A DNA stretch of 36,226 nt, from contig CAMWFQ010000036.1 of NCBI GenBank assembly GCA_947173495.1, positions 1-36,226 on the forward strand, in the 5' to 3' direction. This DNA is from an uncultured Lachnospiraceae bacterium (GTDB lineage Bacteria > Bacillota > Clostridia > Lachnospirales > Lachnospiraceae). Of the stretch, positions 8,523-17,406 are shown in pieces. Positions within the stretch are counted from its first letter, which is position 1; each line of letters begins with the position of its first letter. Position numbers and translations under genes: made by a program. The notes beneath the pieces are model-generated. The model was not told the DNA's origin. It worked only from the letters and a program-made list of their open reading frames with translations, and did not search any database.

Positions 8523-9509
8523 TTATAGAAGAGATGCCCTCAGTTCCTCCCCGCTTTTGGGGCTCAGATATGCCGGCGCAATGTCAAAAACTGTCTTACA
8601 GCCACAGCTGCCTTCCACAGAAAGCCTGTATGCTGCTCTGGCATAGGCCGCGATCACACTTGCAGTAAACTCCGGATTGGAATCCAGCTTCAATCTGTAT
8701 TCGATCAGATGGCGGTTTTCCTTTTCCCATCCGGTCACGCCGCTGCGCAGCACAAAGCCGCCGTGAGGGATACCGCTGTGCTCCCGGGCAAGCTCCTCCT
8801 CTGTAATAAAATGCACCGTAGTATCATAGTCCGCAAAGTAATTGGGCATGGTCTTTATCTCTTCCTCTATCCTGACCCTGTCAGCCCCTTCCCCGGTTAC
8901 TACAAAACATTCCCTTGTATGCTTCTGGCGCGTGGTCAGCTCCGGATTCTCTCCCGCGCGCACCGATGCGAGAGCTTCTTCCACCGGAATGGTATACTGT
9001 TTTGCATCCTTTACCCCGGGAATTCTGCGTATGGCATCGGAATGTCCCTGACTCACCCCTCTGCCCCAGAAAGTATAATCCTTTCCCTCCGGAAGAATCG
9101 CGCCGGCATAGAGTCTGTTTAAAGAAAACATCCCCGGATCCCAGCCCGCGGAAATAACAGCTGTCTTTCCGCCTGCCTTCGCCGCAGCATCCACCTGCGC
9201 AAAATGCTCCGGAATCTTTGCGTGGGTGTCAAAGCTGTCCACCACATTAAAGAGCCCTGCATATTCCGGCGTCTGCCGGGGCAGATCCGTGGCGCTGCCT
9301 CCACAGAGAATCATCACATCCAGCTCATCCTTCCAGGCCGGCGCTTCGCTTGCATGGCAGACCTTCGCCTCCTTCGTCAAAATCTCCAGCTCCTCCGGAT
9401 CCCTTCTGGTAAAGACAGCCCGCAGTTCCATGTCCGGATTCTGCAAAACCGCGCACTCCACACCTCTCCCCAGATTCCCGTATCCCAAAATACCGATCCT
9501 GATTTTCAT
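8523..9509 (-). CDS. ddh: meso-diaminopimelate dehydrogenase
   Basis: 328 aa, the normal length for Ddh. It catalyses NADPH-dependent reductive amination of tetrahydrodipicolinate to meso-diaminopimelate, giving the lysine and peptidoglycan precursor in one step instead of the longer DapD/E/F routes. Evidence: Rossmann motif GYGNLGRGVE (9-18), 'LCGGSATDLP', 'NVVDSFDTHAKIP', 'SAGWDPGMFSLNR', 'FWGRGVSQGHSDAIRRIPGV' and 'MPNYFADYDTTVHFI', all characteristic of the family. The SD is AAGGAGGAG just before the ATG. A hairpin (9575-9604) separates it from the MFS gene upstream, so it may have its own promoter. Confidence 0.95.
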   Translation of the reverse strand: MKIRIGILGYGNLGRGVECAVLQNPDMELRAVFTRRDPEELEILTKEAKVCHASEAPAWKDELDVMILCGGSATDLPRQTPEYAGLFNVVDSFDTHAKIPEHFAQVDAAAKAGGKTAVISAGWDPGMFSLNRLYAGAILPEGKDYTFWGRGVSQGHSDAIRRIPGVKDAKQYTIPVEEALASVRAGENPELTTRQKHTRECFVVTGEGADRVRIEEEIKTMPNYFADYDTTVHFITEEELAREHSGIPHGGFVLRSGVTGWEKENRHLIEYRLKLDSNPEFTASVIAAYARAAYRLSVEGSCGCKTVFDIAPAYLSPKSGEELRASLL

Positions 9510-9574
9510 GGCTCCTCCTTAAGCGACTTTATATCTTTGCTCTCATTCTCATGCATTTCTGCATCTACATATTT

Positions 9575-9604
9575 CGGGCAGGAAAGGAATACTTTACCTG
9601 CCCG
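9575..9604. terminator. GC-rich hairpin between the MFS gene and ddh
   Basis: CGGGCAGG (9575-9582) pairs perfectly with CCTGCCCG (9597-9604), and a short AAAG/CTTT extension continues the stem. It lies just after the MFS stop codon on the minus strand. No long T-run follows on either side, so it may be a weak terminator, an mRNA-end hairpin or an operator for ddh. Confidence 0.4.
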
Positions 9605-9634
9605 ATAAAATCATAACATTATGTCCGTTTAAAT

Positions 9635-10891
9635 TCAAGGGCGGGTAAAAGCATGCACACATTTAAAAATTTTTCCCGCCCGGACCGCAATCATAAGCGA
9701 CACAACACCTGAGAACAGAACAACGACATATTCATATCCTTGACAGACCTCGAACAGGACGCCGTATAATGCATTGCCCAGAGGCTGCGCGCACATGGAA
9801 ACGGTAAAAATAACAGCAATCACCTTCCCCAGCAAATTTTGTGGTGTTTCCGTCTGGATAAAGGACAGCATCTGTACAGTAAAAATCGTTGAAAAAAGCA
9901 TAACGGCAAAGCAGCACACGGTTATAACGATATAGGGGAATATGCCGGATGAAAACAACATCAGGGCAATCCCCATGGGAAACACAGATATTGCGCAGGC
10001 TGTTACCAGATTGCCGGCTTTTGGAACCGAAAGCCTTTCCGCGAAAATCCCTGCGCTGATCCCCCCTGCCAATCCTCCTGCAGCCAATGCCCCTTCTGCA
10101 AATCCATAAAGTCTGTTTGCCCACAGCGCATCTAAATTCAGCACCTCTGTCACCAGATAGGGCAGTGCAACGGTGATCATTGCAGACAGGAACAAATTGA
10201 TTCCGCAGACCATCAGCAAAGCTTTCCCGATCACCGGCTTCTCTTTTCGAATAAAGTATACGCTCTCCGCGAAATCGGTTCTGGCTGTCTTAAAAATCCC
10301 GCCCTTTAATTCCTGCTTTTGAAAGGGTATTTTAATGAAGATTTCCATACCTGCCGACAGGGTAAAGCAGACCATGCAGACCCACAATACAGGCCTTAAC
10401 CCGTATGCGCTATATAAAATTCCTCCGAAAACAGGACCTGTCAGAGCCGCAAAAGAGCTGATGGTATTGACAACAGAATTCGCCGCCATAAAATGATCCT
10501 GACAGATAAGCGCCGGAATACTTGCCTGGACAACCGGCTGATAAGCGCCCGCAATACCGTACAGAATCATCAGCGTAACCGTCAGAAGAAGAACAAGATT
10601 TCCATCCTCCATAAGCAGAGAAAAGCTCAGAATAACAGCCGCCGTAAGGAAATCCAGCAGCACCATAATATTTCTTTTATTCACCCTGTCCGCCACAATA
10701 CCGCCGACCGGAGAGAGCAGAATGGCCGGCACAAAAGCGCACGCCGTAACCGTTCCATAAAGGGCTGACGAACCTGTCAGATTTAATAAGTACAGAGGCA
10801 GAGCAAATCTGATGATCGCATTGCCGAATAAAGAGATGATCTGCCCGATGACAACTAACGTAAAGTCCTTCGAAAACAATTTCTGATTCAT
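9635..10891 (-). CDS. MFS efflux transporter (MFS_3/macrolide-efflux type)
   Basis: 418 aa, twelve predicted membrane helices. The loop 2-3 motif is 'GGIVADRVNKRN', and the N-terminus 'LFSKDFTLVVIGQIISLFGN' is typical of the MFS_3 group that includes macrolide and siderophore exporters. It is probably a proton-driven drug or metabolite exporter in the cytoplasmic membrane; the substrate is unknown. The ATG at 10891 uses the SD GAGGTG supplied by the repeat at 10896-11014. The promoter (11077-11106) is overlapped by a TetR-type palindrome, so expression is probably induced by a ligand. No tetR gene is next to it in this window. Confidence 0.88.
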   Translation of the reverse strand: MNQKLFSKDFTLVVIGQIISLFGNAIIRFALPLYLLNLTGSSALYGTVTACAFVPAILLSPVGGIVADRVNKRNIMVLLDFLTAAVILSFSLLMEDGNLVLLLTVTLMILYGIAGAYQPVVQASIPALICQDHFMAANSVVNTISSFAALTGPVFGGILYSAYGLRPVLWVCMVCFTLSAGMEIFIKIPFQKQELKGGIFKTARTDFAESVYFIRKEKPVIGKALLMVCGINLFLSAMITVALPYLVTEVLNLDALWANRLYGFAEGALAAGGLAGGISAGIFAERLSVPKAGNLVTACAISVFPMGIALMLFSSGIFPYIVITVCCFAVMLFSTIFTVQMLSFIQTETPQNLLGKVIAVIFTVSMCAQPLGNALYGVLFEVCQGYEYVVVLFSGVVSLMIAVRAGKIFKCVHAFTRP

Positions 10892-10895
10892 TTTT

Positions 10896-11014
10896 CACCT
10901 CATTTCTGCGCTGCTTTCCGTGCATAACGAGTTTGTGGCAAGCAGCGCGCAGACACAAATCTCGTGGTTGAAAATTTTAATTTTCAACCTTCACCTCATT
11001 TCTGCGCTGCTTTC
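10896..11014 (-). repeat. dispersed 5'-leader repeat, copy A (with duplicated SD end)
   Basis: Read on the minus strand: an SD-type end, then an 11-bp AT-rich inverted repeat with a 2-nt spacer (10966-10989), then a second imperfect inverted repeat (arms 10927-10937 and 10954-10965, one bulge), then the SD end again. The SD end is an exact 23-bp direct repeat at 10896-10918 and 10992-11014, 96 bp apart. Its core, GCAGCGCAGAAATGAGG, also precedes the yesN-type gene at 24968. The segment lies in the 5' untranslated leader of the MFS gene. Segment 10940-10952 can pair with 10906-10916 next to the SD. Confidence 0.75.
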
Positions 11015-11056
11015 TTTCCGGATATTTATTTCCAGGCATCGCGTTTCACTTTTCAT

Positions 11057-11073
11057 ACATACCGTCGGTATGT
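11057..11073. promoter_or_regulatory. TetR-type operator palindrome
   Basis: ACATACCG, T, CGGTATGT form a perfect palindrome with a one-base centre. It sits just downstream of the -10 box of the MFS promoter, covering the expected start of transcription. Size and form match TetR/AcrR-family operators. The repressor itself is not visible nearby. Confidence 0.55.
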
Positions 11074-11076
11074 TTT

Positions 11077-11106
11077 ATACTAGCATGTCACGGACAGAAT
11101 TGTCAA
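11077..11106 (-). promoter_or_regulatory. promoter of the MFS transporter gene
   Basis: On the minus strand -35 TTGACA (11106-11101), an 18-nt spacer, and -10 TAGTAT (11082-11077). Transcription would begin near 11070, giving a leader of about 180 nt that contains repeat copy A. Confidence 0.6.
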
Positions 11107-11163
11107 GGTATTTCTTCTGCGCGCCTGCGCGTAAAATCAAATTTGGGACGAGCGGCTATTATC

Positions 11164-12360
11164 TCAGCAACCGCTCTCCTCCAACATCACATATGCAATA
11201 TTCCGTATTTTCCGCATCAGTCCGGGATTCACATACCCGCATCGCTGTGTCATCATAACAATGGCAAAATTTTCACATGGATTAGCCATAAAATAAGTTC
11301 CTGTCCATCCGTCCCAGCCAATTTCGCCTATCGTTCCAAGGCTTCCGCTTCTGGCATGATCCATATAAACACGCATAAAATTTCCATAGCCGTATCCATG
11401 CATATGCTCACATTCTTTATCTGCCATCTGCTGCCCCTCCAGCTGGTTTTGCTGCAGATATTCGATGGTTTTTTCTGAAAGATATCTCTTTCCATGGCTT
11501 ACTCCTTTATTTGCAATCATGGAAGCAAACTTCAGGAAGTCATCCAAAGTAGATACAAGTCCTGCCCCGGCCGATTCAAATGCTGGCTCCTTCAGACATT
11601 TGGTGAGGCATAGATGGCGCTGCATTTCCGGCTCCAGCCAATGTCCTGTTTCATCCTGCTTATAGATATACAGTTCGGAAAAACGCTTTATCTTTTCACT
11701 TGGTACATAAAATCCCGTATCCTTCATTCCCAAAGGTACAAACAATTCTTCCTGATAAATTTCACTTAATTTTTTTCCGGAGATCACCTCCAGAATTGCC
11801 CCCATCACGTCACAGCCAAATCCATACCTCCATCTCTCCCCCGGCTGATGCGCCAGCGGGCAGCCTGCCATACGTCTTACCAGCTCTCTTGTTCTGACAC
11901 CTCTATCCCTGTAAATATCTGCCTGGATCTCGTCAAATAATTTTCCCGCCTCTCTTCCGGCATCATCTGTGTCCGGATATACAATACCGGACGTCATATT
12001 TAGCAGATCTCTTATCAAAATTTCTCTTTTGGCATCCGTAAGCATATGATCCTGAAATACCTTTATATGTCTGAATTCCGGCAAATACCTGGATACCGGC
12101 TCATAAATATCAAAATATCCTCTTTCCCAATACATCATGGATACAATCGCAGCAATCGGTTTGCTCAAAGAATACAGGCGAAAAATAGTATCATTTTGTA
12201 CTGGTATGCTGCTTTCCAGATTTGCATAGCCATAGTTTTCCATATATAGTACTTTTTCGTCTTTTATAAGTCCAATATTGGCCCCGGCAAGCTCTCTGTT
12301 TTGTATTTCATTTTCAATTACCCTTGACAAATTATAACGGCAGTTTTCTAACCTTGTCAT
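11164..12360 (-). CDS. serine hydrolase, beta-lactamase (class C-like) family
   Basis: 398 aa with no signal peptide visible, so it is probably cytoplasmic. The catalytic SxxK is S64-L-S-K67 in 'RLYSLSKPIAAIV'. The third motif appears as 'HGYGYG' late in the protein, in the position of KTG/HxG. The usual YxN motif is replaced by 'YGFGCDVMG', with Phe where Asn is expected. Family members act as esterases, D-aminopeptidases or carboxypeptidases; activity cannot be assigned. The SD is AGGAG upstream of ATG 12360. It is transcribed divergently from the yesM-type gene at 12481 and may belong to the same regulon. Confidence 0.85.
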   Translation of the reverse strand: MTRLENCRYNLSRVIENEIQNRELAGANIGLIKDEKVLYMENYGYANLESSIPVQNDTIFRLYSLSKPIAAIVSMMYWERGYFDIYEPVSRYLPEFRHIKVFQDHMLTDAKREILIRDLLNMTSGIVYPDTDDAGREAGKLFDEIQADIYRDRGVRTRELVRRMAGCPLAHQPGERWRYGFGCDVMGAILEVISGKKLSEIYQEELFVPLGMKDTGFYVPSEKIKRFSELYIYKQDETGHWLEPEMQRHLCLTKCLKEPAFESAGAGLVSTLDDFLKFASMIANKGVSHGKRYLSEKTIEYLQQNQLEGQQMADKECEHMHGYGYGNFMRVYMDHARSGSLGTIGEIGWDGWTGTYFMANPCENFAIVMMTQRCGYVNPGLMRKIRNIAYVMLEESGC

Positions 12361-12431
12361 CTTTCTTCTCCTTTGCTTTTCTTAAATTATCCTATACCTT
12401 AATTTTTGTAGCTTAACTGTATTTTTGCATA

Positions 12432-12460
12432 TTGATATCATTTCATTTTTTGCCCATAAT
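12432..12460 (+). promoter_or_regulatory. promoter of the first yesM/yesN pair
   Basis: TTGATA (12432-12437), a 17-nt spacer, and CATAAT (12455-12460). The gene start follows at 12481 with SD AGGAGG between. Spacing is ideal and the region is AT-rich. Confidence 0.5.
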
Positions 12461-12480
12461 AGTATAAAGGAGGCTCTAAA

Positions 12481-14262
12481 ATGATTCCTTTCAGAAAATC
12501 CCCAAAAAAATCCATAAGCAGGCAAATCCTTTTTTATTATACTTTTTTGATTTTAATTCCAATCTTAATCAGTTGGTATGCGACATTCTGCAGCATACGG
12601 CGGCAGGCAATTTCTGATTTGGAACTCTCTGAACAGACACAGCTGGAAACTGCCTATAACTCTCTTCTCCCAACCCATATTCTTGTATGCGATATACTGT
12701 CTTATTTACAAAACAACTTGTATCTGACAAATTACCTGTCGGGTCATTATCGCAAAAACGCCGATATGGTTTACAATTTTAAAAAAGAGATCCGGCCGTT
12801 TATCAGGAATTTTTTACAGTATAATACCAGCATAGAAGATATTTCTATCTTCTGCCCTAATCAGGATATCCTTATATTGAAACCGGAACTGCAGCATATA
12901 GAGGATCTGTCTTTAGATGAAAATATGTATGCCCGACTGTTTCATTTAAAATACGGGGAGTATCTATGGAGCATCACGTCTGAAAATACTGATGTTCTTC
13001 CTTCTGTCCGCTGTTACGGAAAGGTTTACTCTCCCGTCTCCTTCCATTGCATTGGCTATTCCTGCTTATATGTATCCGCTCATGTAATCGAAAACTTTTT
13101 TTCTCTTCTCTCCTCTACCAAGAACCAGACTCTTCTTGTATATCAGGGAGATACTCTCATTTATAAGGACAACCAGCTACAGCTTCCCTCAGAAGTACTC
13201 TCGCCTGTGCTCACTGCTCTTTCTGAAAGCAATACCTGCAGTTATTCTGATTCCAGGTATCTTGTCAACAGCCTCTATATAGACTCCATGGATTGCCGTA
13301 TTATAAGAATTCAGGATATGCCCGGTCTTTTGTCCATAGACAGCAATCCGTTTAAAACTTTTATTATATGTCTTCTCTGCCTTGGTATACTGTCCCTTTT
13401 TTTCTTCCTTTATATAAACCGCTTTACCGGAAGAATTGTGCGGTTTTCCCACCATATGGAAAGCAGTCCGAAGGGATCCCTGCTTCCTTATCCTTCCGAT
13501 AACGTATGCGATGAGTTCACTACATTAATTCACAATTATAACACCATGATTACCTGCAATACCCGTCTATCCGATCAGGTGCACCAAATGGAGCTCTTAA
13601 CCAAAGATGCGCAGTATACAGCTTTGCAGGCACAAATGCATCCCCACTTTATTTACGGAACTCTGGAGTCCATACGAATGCTGGCATTGCAAAATGATGA
13701 CAATGAAGTTGAGCAAATGCTTCTGGCCTTTTCAAAATTTATGCGCTATACCCTTACAAACACAAATCAGACAGTTACGTTAAAAGATGAATTGGAAAAT
13801 ACAAAAGCGTATCTCCAGATCCAACAGCTCAGGTTCGCCCAACGGTTAACCTATAATATCCATGCGGCAGAAGATCTGCTCTCTGTTACCTGTCCTGCCT
13901 TCATCCTTCAGCCATTGGTTGAAAACGCAGTGGTACATGGAATAGCAAAGGTCCTGACCCCATGCAGGCTGGATATTAACATATACCGGACTGACGGCTG
14001 TCTTAAAATCTCTGTGGCAAATAACGGAGAACCTCCGGATCCATTCCGTCTAAAAAAGGTACAGCAGCTGTTGGCCGGAACCAAACCATTAAGCAGCTTT
14101 CAGACCTCCACAGGCGGTTTTGCAATGTACAATATCAATGAACGCCTGAAGTTATTCTTTCCTGATGCATCATTACAGTTTGATTCAAAAGATGGATACA
14201 CAACTAATATCATTACCATTCCACGAAAGGATTTAATCAATCATGAAAATACTCATTGTTGA
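12481..14262 (+). CDS. YesM-type sensor histidine kinase
   Basis: 593 aa. Two membrane helices (about 16-37 and 291-313) bracket a large extracytoplasmic sensor domain. A HAMP-like linker leads to the His_kinase domain with H389 in 'QAQMHPHFIYGTLESI', followed by an ATPase domain with 'LQPLVENAVVHG' and 'TGGFAMYNINERLKLFF'. Most family members have YNTL after the PHF; here it is YGTL, an unusual change next to the phospho-acceptor. The SD AGGAGG precedes the ATG. The end overlaps the regulator gene by 20 nt. It probably senses a ligand of the importer at 15838-19341, or its loaded binding protein. Confidence 0.9.
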   Translation: MIPFRKSPKKSISRQILFYYTFLILIPILISWYATFCSIRRQAISDLELSEQTQLETAYNSLLPTHILVCDILSYLQNNLYLTNYLSGHYRKNADMVYNFKKEIRPFIRNFLQYNTSIEDISIFCPNQDILILKPELQHIEDLSLDENMYARLFHLKYGEYLWSITSENTDVLPSVRCYGKVYSPVSFHCIGYSCLYVSAHVIENFFSLLSSTKNQTLLVYQGDTLIYKDNQLQLPSEVLSPVLTALSESNTCSYSDSRYLVNSLYIDSMDCRIIRIQDMPGLLSIDSNPFKTFIICLLCLGILSLFFFLYINRFTGRIVRFSHHMESSPKGSLLPYPSDNVCDEFTTLIHNYNTMITCNTRLSDQVHQMELLTKDAQYTALQAQMHPHFIYGTLESIRMLALQNDDNEVEQMLLAFSKFMRYTLTNTNQTVTLKDELENTKAYLQIQQLRFAQRLTYNIHAAEDLLSVTCPAFILQPLVENAVVHGIAKVLTPCRLDINIYRTDGCLKISVANNGEPPDPFRLKKVQQLLAGTKPLSSFQTSTGGFAMYNINERLKLFFPDASLQFDSKDGYTTNIITIPRKDLINHENTHC

Positions 14263-15709
14263 CGATGAACACATCATTTTGAACGGAATATCACTCATGA
14301 TTCAAAAAAAACTGGATCTTGATTTTCCTGTAGAAACAGCAATCAGCACAAATGTTCCTGATGCGCTGGAGATCATGCGGCATTTTTCTCCTGATCTCGT
14401 CCTGACGGATATCCGTATGCCTGTTATGGATGGATTTGACCTGATTCGTTCCGCTAAAGAGATTTCTCCTGATTGTGCAGTTGCGATTATTACCAGCCAT
14501 GCGGACTTTTCTTACGCCCAATATGCAATTCAGTACGAAGCTATCGGTTTTCTGCTCAAACCTGTTGAAACAGACGCTCTGAAAAATCTGATTTTAAAGG
14601 TTCAGAAAAATCTGACTATGGAAGCAGAAAAGCAGTATCAGGAAAATCTGAAGAGTATTCGTGATATTCTTCTCTATGACTTTCCTCTTACGGACCTGAA
14701 TCTGGACTCTGGTTTCTTATCACAATATTTTCCTTATGAATATTTTACGGTCTGCATCTTGTATATCGAATCGGACAAAAATATCAGTCTTTCGTACTTT
14801 GAATCGCAGTTATTAATGGTATACCCCAAATGCTTTGCCCTCCACTTCCGCCAGAAGCATCAGTATGTTGCAGTCTGCAATCATCCCCTGTTCAGGGTCA
14901 ATCATACTCCTCTTTTTCATAATCTGTCCGTTCTTCAATCGGACCATAAGCTTTACTGGGGTGTGAGTATCGTGTCTAATTCCTTTGAAGAACTCCATTC
15001 TCTCTATTTAAACGCACATAAAAGGCTGCTTTACCATAAGGCTTTCGGCAATGATACCAAAGCCTCAGAAATTAGTCTGTGCAGTTATCAGGACTGTATC
15101 TCCCTTTTTATGGAGCAGGATGCCTGTCTTTTTGATTCAAAACTGGATGACTATCTAAAGCGCTTAAACCTGCATCCTAACTGCCCTGTCAAACTGCTGA
15201 GAGATATTTATCAATGTTTTTTTGTAAACATCCGTATTTATCTGGAAACATCAGGCATCTCTCAGGAGACAGCTCCCATTTCGGTTCCTGATATCGTTTC
15301 AGATATATCTTCTTTAAAGCTGGCTATTAAAGAAAGGATTTTTGCCCAACGGGAACTGTTTTTTCCCTCTGAAAATTATAATTCAACTGTTCAGACCCTT
15401 CACCGGCTTTTAGATTTCATTGACCAGAATTACATGAAAGATATTTCCCTTGAAATTCTGGCCGAAGCGGTTAACATGCATCCTAACTATGTTTGTTCTC
15501 TGTTCTCCCAGAAACTCGGGCAGTCCTTCCTCAAATGTCTGCATCTGACACGTATTCGGAAAGCGAAAGACCTCCTTGTGCAAAATTCCTCCTTATCTAT
15601 TGAGGCTGTGGGGCTTAAGGTCGGATATACCAGCTCCAACCAGTTTTCCAGAATTTTCCGGAAATATGAGAATTGCTCTCCCAGTGATTACAGGAAATTA
15701 ATGGAGTAA
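14243..15709 (+). CDS. YesN-type response regulator (receiver plus AraC HTH)
   Basis: 488 aa. The receiver domain starts 'MKILIVDDEH' and has phospho-acceptor Asp56 in 'LTDIRMPVMDGFDL' and Lys in 'LLKPVE'. A long central region without a recognised domain leads to a C-terminal AraC-type double HTH (about 385-488) with 'ISLEILAEAVNMHPNYVCSLF' and 'VGYTSSNQFSRIFRKY' patterns. It is translationally coupled to the kinase. The probable target is the weak -35 promoter at 19366-19371 of the convergent importer operon. Confidence 0.92.
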   Translation: MKILIVDDEHIILNGISLMIQKKLDLDFPVETAISTNVPDALEIMRHFSPDLVLTDIRMPVMDGFDLIRSAKEISPDCAVAIITSHADFSYAQYAIQYEAIGFLLKPVETDALKNLILKVQKNLTMEAEKQYQENLKSIRDILLYDFPLTDLNLDSGFLSQYFPYEYFTVCILYIESDKNISLSYFESQLLMVYPKCFALHFRQKHQYVAVCNHPLFRVNHTPLFHNLSVLQSDHKLYWGVSIVSNSFEELHSLYLNAHKRLLYHKAFGNDTKASEISLCSYQDCISLFMEQDACLFDSKLDDYLKRLNLHPNCPVKLLRDIYQCFFVNIRIYLETSGISQETAPISVPDIVSDISSLKLAIKERIFAQRELFFPSENYNSTVQTLHRLLDFIDQNYMKDISLEILAEAVNMHPNYVCSLFSQKLGQSFLKCLHLTRIRKAKDLLVQNSSLSIEAVGLKVGYTSSNQFSRIFRKYENCSPSDYRKLME

Positions 15710-15734
15710 GAAAATTTTCGTTCTACTCGCGCGC

Positions 15735-15779
15735 CGGGCACCCGTCAGCTTTTGCTGACATTTTTCCTCTGGGTGCCCG
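15735..15779 (+). terminator. nested hairpins with internal T-run after yesN-type gene
   Basis: Inner hairpin GTCAGC-TTTT-GCTGAC (15744-15759) is followed by A and five T residues, a standard plus-strand terminator. It is enclosed by an outer 9-bp stem CGGGCACCC/GGGTGCCCG (15735-15743 and 15771-15779). Formation of the outer stem would hold the terminator in its loop. Confidence 0.7.
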
Positions 15780-15787
15780 TGTGCATC

Positions 15788-15820
15788 AAAATGGGAACGG
15801 ACATCTCCGTCCCCATTTTT
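15788..15820. terminator. bidirectional terminator between convergent operons
   Basis: An A-rich start, AAAATGGGAACGGAC, pairs with a T-rich end, CCGTCCCCATTTTT, around an ATCT loop. It works on either strand and separates the plus-strand regulator gene from the minus-strand binding-protein gene that ends at 15838. Confidence 0.75.
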
Positions 15821-15837
15821 CACATATCTCTCTGTGA

Positions 15838-17406
15838 TCACTTTCGTTTCTCTTGATATACCTGCGTTGCATAAGCTTCCAGTTTTTCCAGACCCATATC
15901 CGCAGCCGTGTTCAGCATACTGTTATAGGCAGTTTCGCATTCTTCTTCAGAATCTGCCAGGAAAATTTTGGCCGTTTCATTCTTAACCATTTCATCAATA
16001 TTAATCTTTATATCATATTCCTCTGTTCCGGATTCCGGCTTGATCAGCCCCAGATAGGAATTGTAATATACATATGGCTTCTGAGCCTTGATTGTTTTGG
16101 CAAACTCAGAGTCTTCCGTATAATTTGCAAGGCATTCAATCACTCCTGAACCTCCCATGAGCCCCCAGTTTGGAAGTCCCCTTTTCGCCATAGCATCATA
16201 ATCCGTTCTGCTGGAGATAAATACCGGATAGGCTCCATCTTCGGATAATGTATAATCCTCTCCTTCTATCCCCCATGAAGACAACTTCTGTCCTTCATCA
16301 CTGTGCAGGAACTGCATCACTTTAATAGCCGCCTCCGGATTTTTACAGTTTTTTGTAATATAGGTTCCGGCCCAGCCTGTCCATGTATAAGTAAATACCG
16401 GATGATCGGTAAGATGATTGATCAGAGCTGAATAATGCAATGTTCCGCCATTTGCCTGGATTCTGTCATTGATCGTATCCGCGGCTCTGGAGGTATACGC
16501 ATAGGCAAAGCATCTTCCATTGATAGCATACTGCAAAGGTTCATCCTCATTATTGAAAGCGTAGTTTTCCGCCATGATATAACCTTTTCTATACCACTCG
16601 TTCATTTTTTTATAAAAATCCAGCTGCCCCGGCTGATTAATCCAGTATTTCACATCTCCATTATCTGCCACATAAAAAGAAGCTTCCCTGTTTACACCCA
16701 TTTCCTCCGCAAAGTACATACTCATCCAGACCGAGTTCATTACCAGCGGAACCACATCCGGGTATTTTTCTTTCACTTGTGCAAAAACTGCGTCCAAATC
16801 ATCCAAAGTATTAATTTCCGGATTTCCCAGTTCTTTCATAATATCATCATTAACAGCCAGTCCTGCCATGGTCGCCGGGGCGGCAATCGGGTCATTACTC
16901 CATTCTTCTTCCGTACTGTAGCTGTTAAGCAGCGTATAGAATTTTCCATCGCTCATTGTATACAATGCCTTTGTCTCTTCCGGAATCTCCCAATCCGGAC
17001 AATACTGCTCTATTAAGCTGCCCCAGTCATAAGATACCTCGCTGTTACTCATCAGATTATAGTCTACAGAAGAAAATACCATTTCCGGCGCATCCCCTGA
17101 AGCTACCAGCACCGGAAGCTGGTTATAATCCGTAGCGATGGTTACATTAAATTTTACACCCGTGGCCTCTGTAATTGCATCGCATACTGCACCGCTCCAG
17201 TCTTTGCAGGTAAACCAGTTTTCTGCAACAAACAGATCAATTGTAACCACATCATCATCCGTCCCCTGCTTCTGTACCGGTACAGACTCGTCGATACCGC
17301 TCTCCTGCCTAGCCTCCTTCTCAGGCTCCTGTGAATTTCCGCATCCTGCCATAAGCCCCATCAGGACAGCAGTGCAAATCATCATTGACAATATTCTTTT
17401 TCTCAT
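15838..17406 (-). CDS. extracellular solute-binding lipoprotein (LplA-like)
   Basis: 522 aa. A type II signal peptide has the lipobox LMAGC with Cys22, so the mature protein is lipid-anchored outside the membrane. The body is a large periplasmic-type binding fold of the LplA group, with Trp/Tyr-rich stretches such as 'FYKKMNEWYRKGYIM' and 'TYTWTGWAGTYI'. It should deliver substrate to the permeases encoded just upstream. ATG 17406 has AGGAGG 8 nt upstream; a frame extension to 17451 has no support. The ligand is unknown: no glycoside hydrolase is nearby. It ends at a bidirectional terminator. Confidence 0.92.
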   Translation of the reverse strand: MRKRILSMMICTAVLMGLMAGCGNSQEPEKEARQESGIDESVPVQKQGTDDDVVTIDLFVAENWFTCKDWSGAVCDAITEATGVKFNVTIATDYNQLPVLVASGDAPEMVFSSVDYNLMSNSEVSYDWGSLIEQYCPDWEIPEETKALYTMSDGKFYTLLNSYSTEEEWSNDPIAAPATMAGLAVNDDIMKELGNPEINTLDDLDAVFAQVKEKYPDVVPLVMNSVWMSMYFAEEMGVNREASFYVADNGDVKYWINQPGQLDFYKKMNEWYRKGYIMAENYAFNNEDEPLQYAINGRCFAYAYTSRAADTINDRIQANGGTLHYSALINHLTDHPVFTYTWTGWAGTYITKNCKNPEAAIKVMQFLHSDEGQKLSSWGIEGEDYTLSEDGAYPVFISSRTDYDAMAKRGLPNWGLMGGSGVIECLANYTEDSEFAKTIKAQKPYVYYNSYLGLIKPESGTEEYDIKINIDEMVKNETAKIFLADSEEECETAYNSMLNTAADMGLEKLEAYATQVYQEKRK

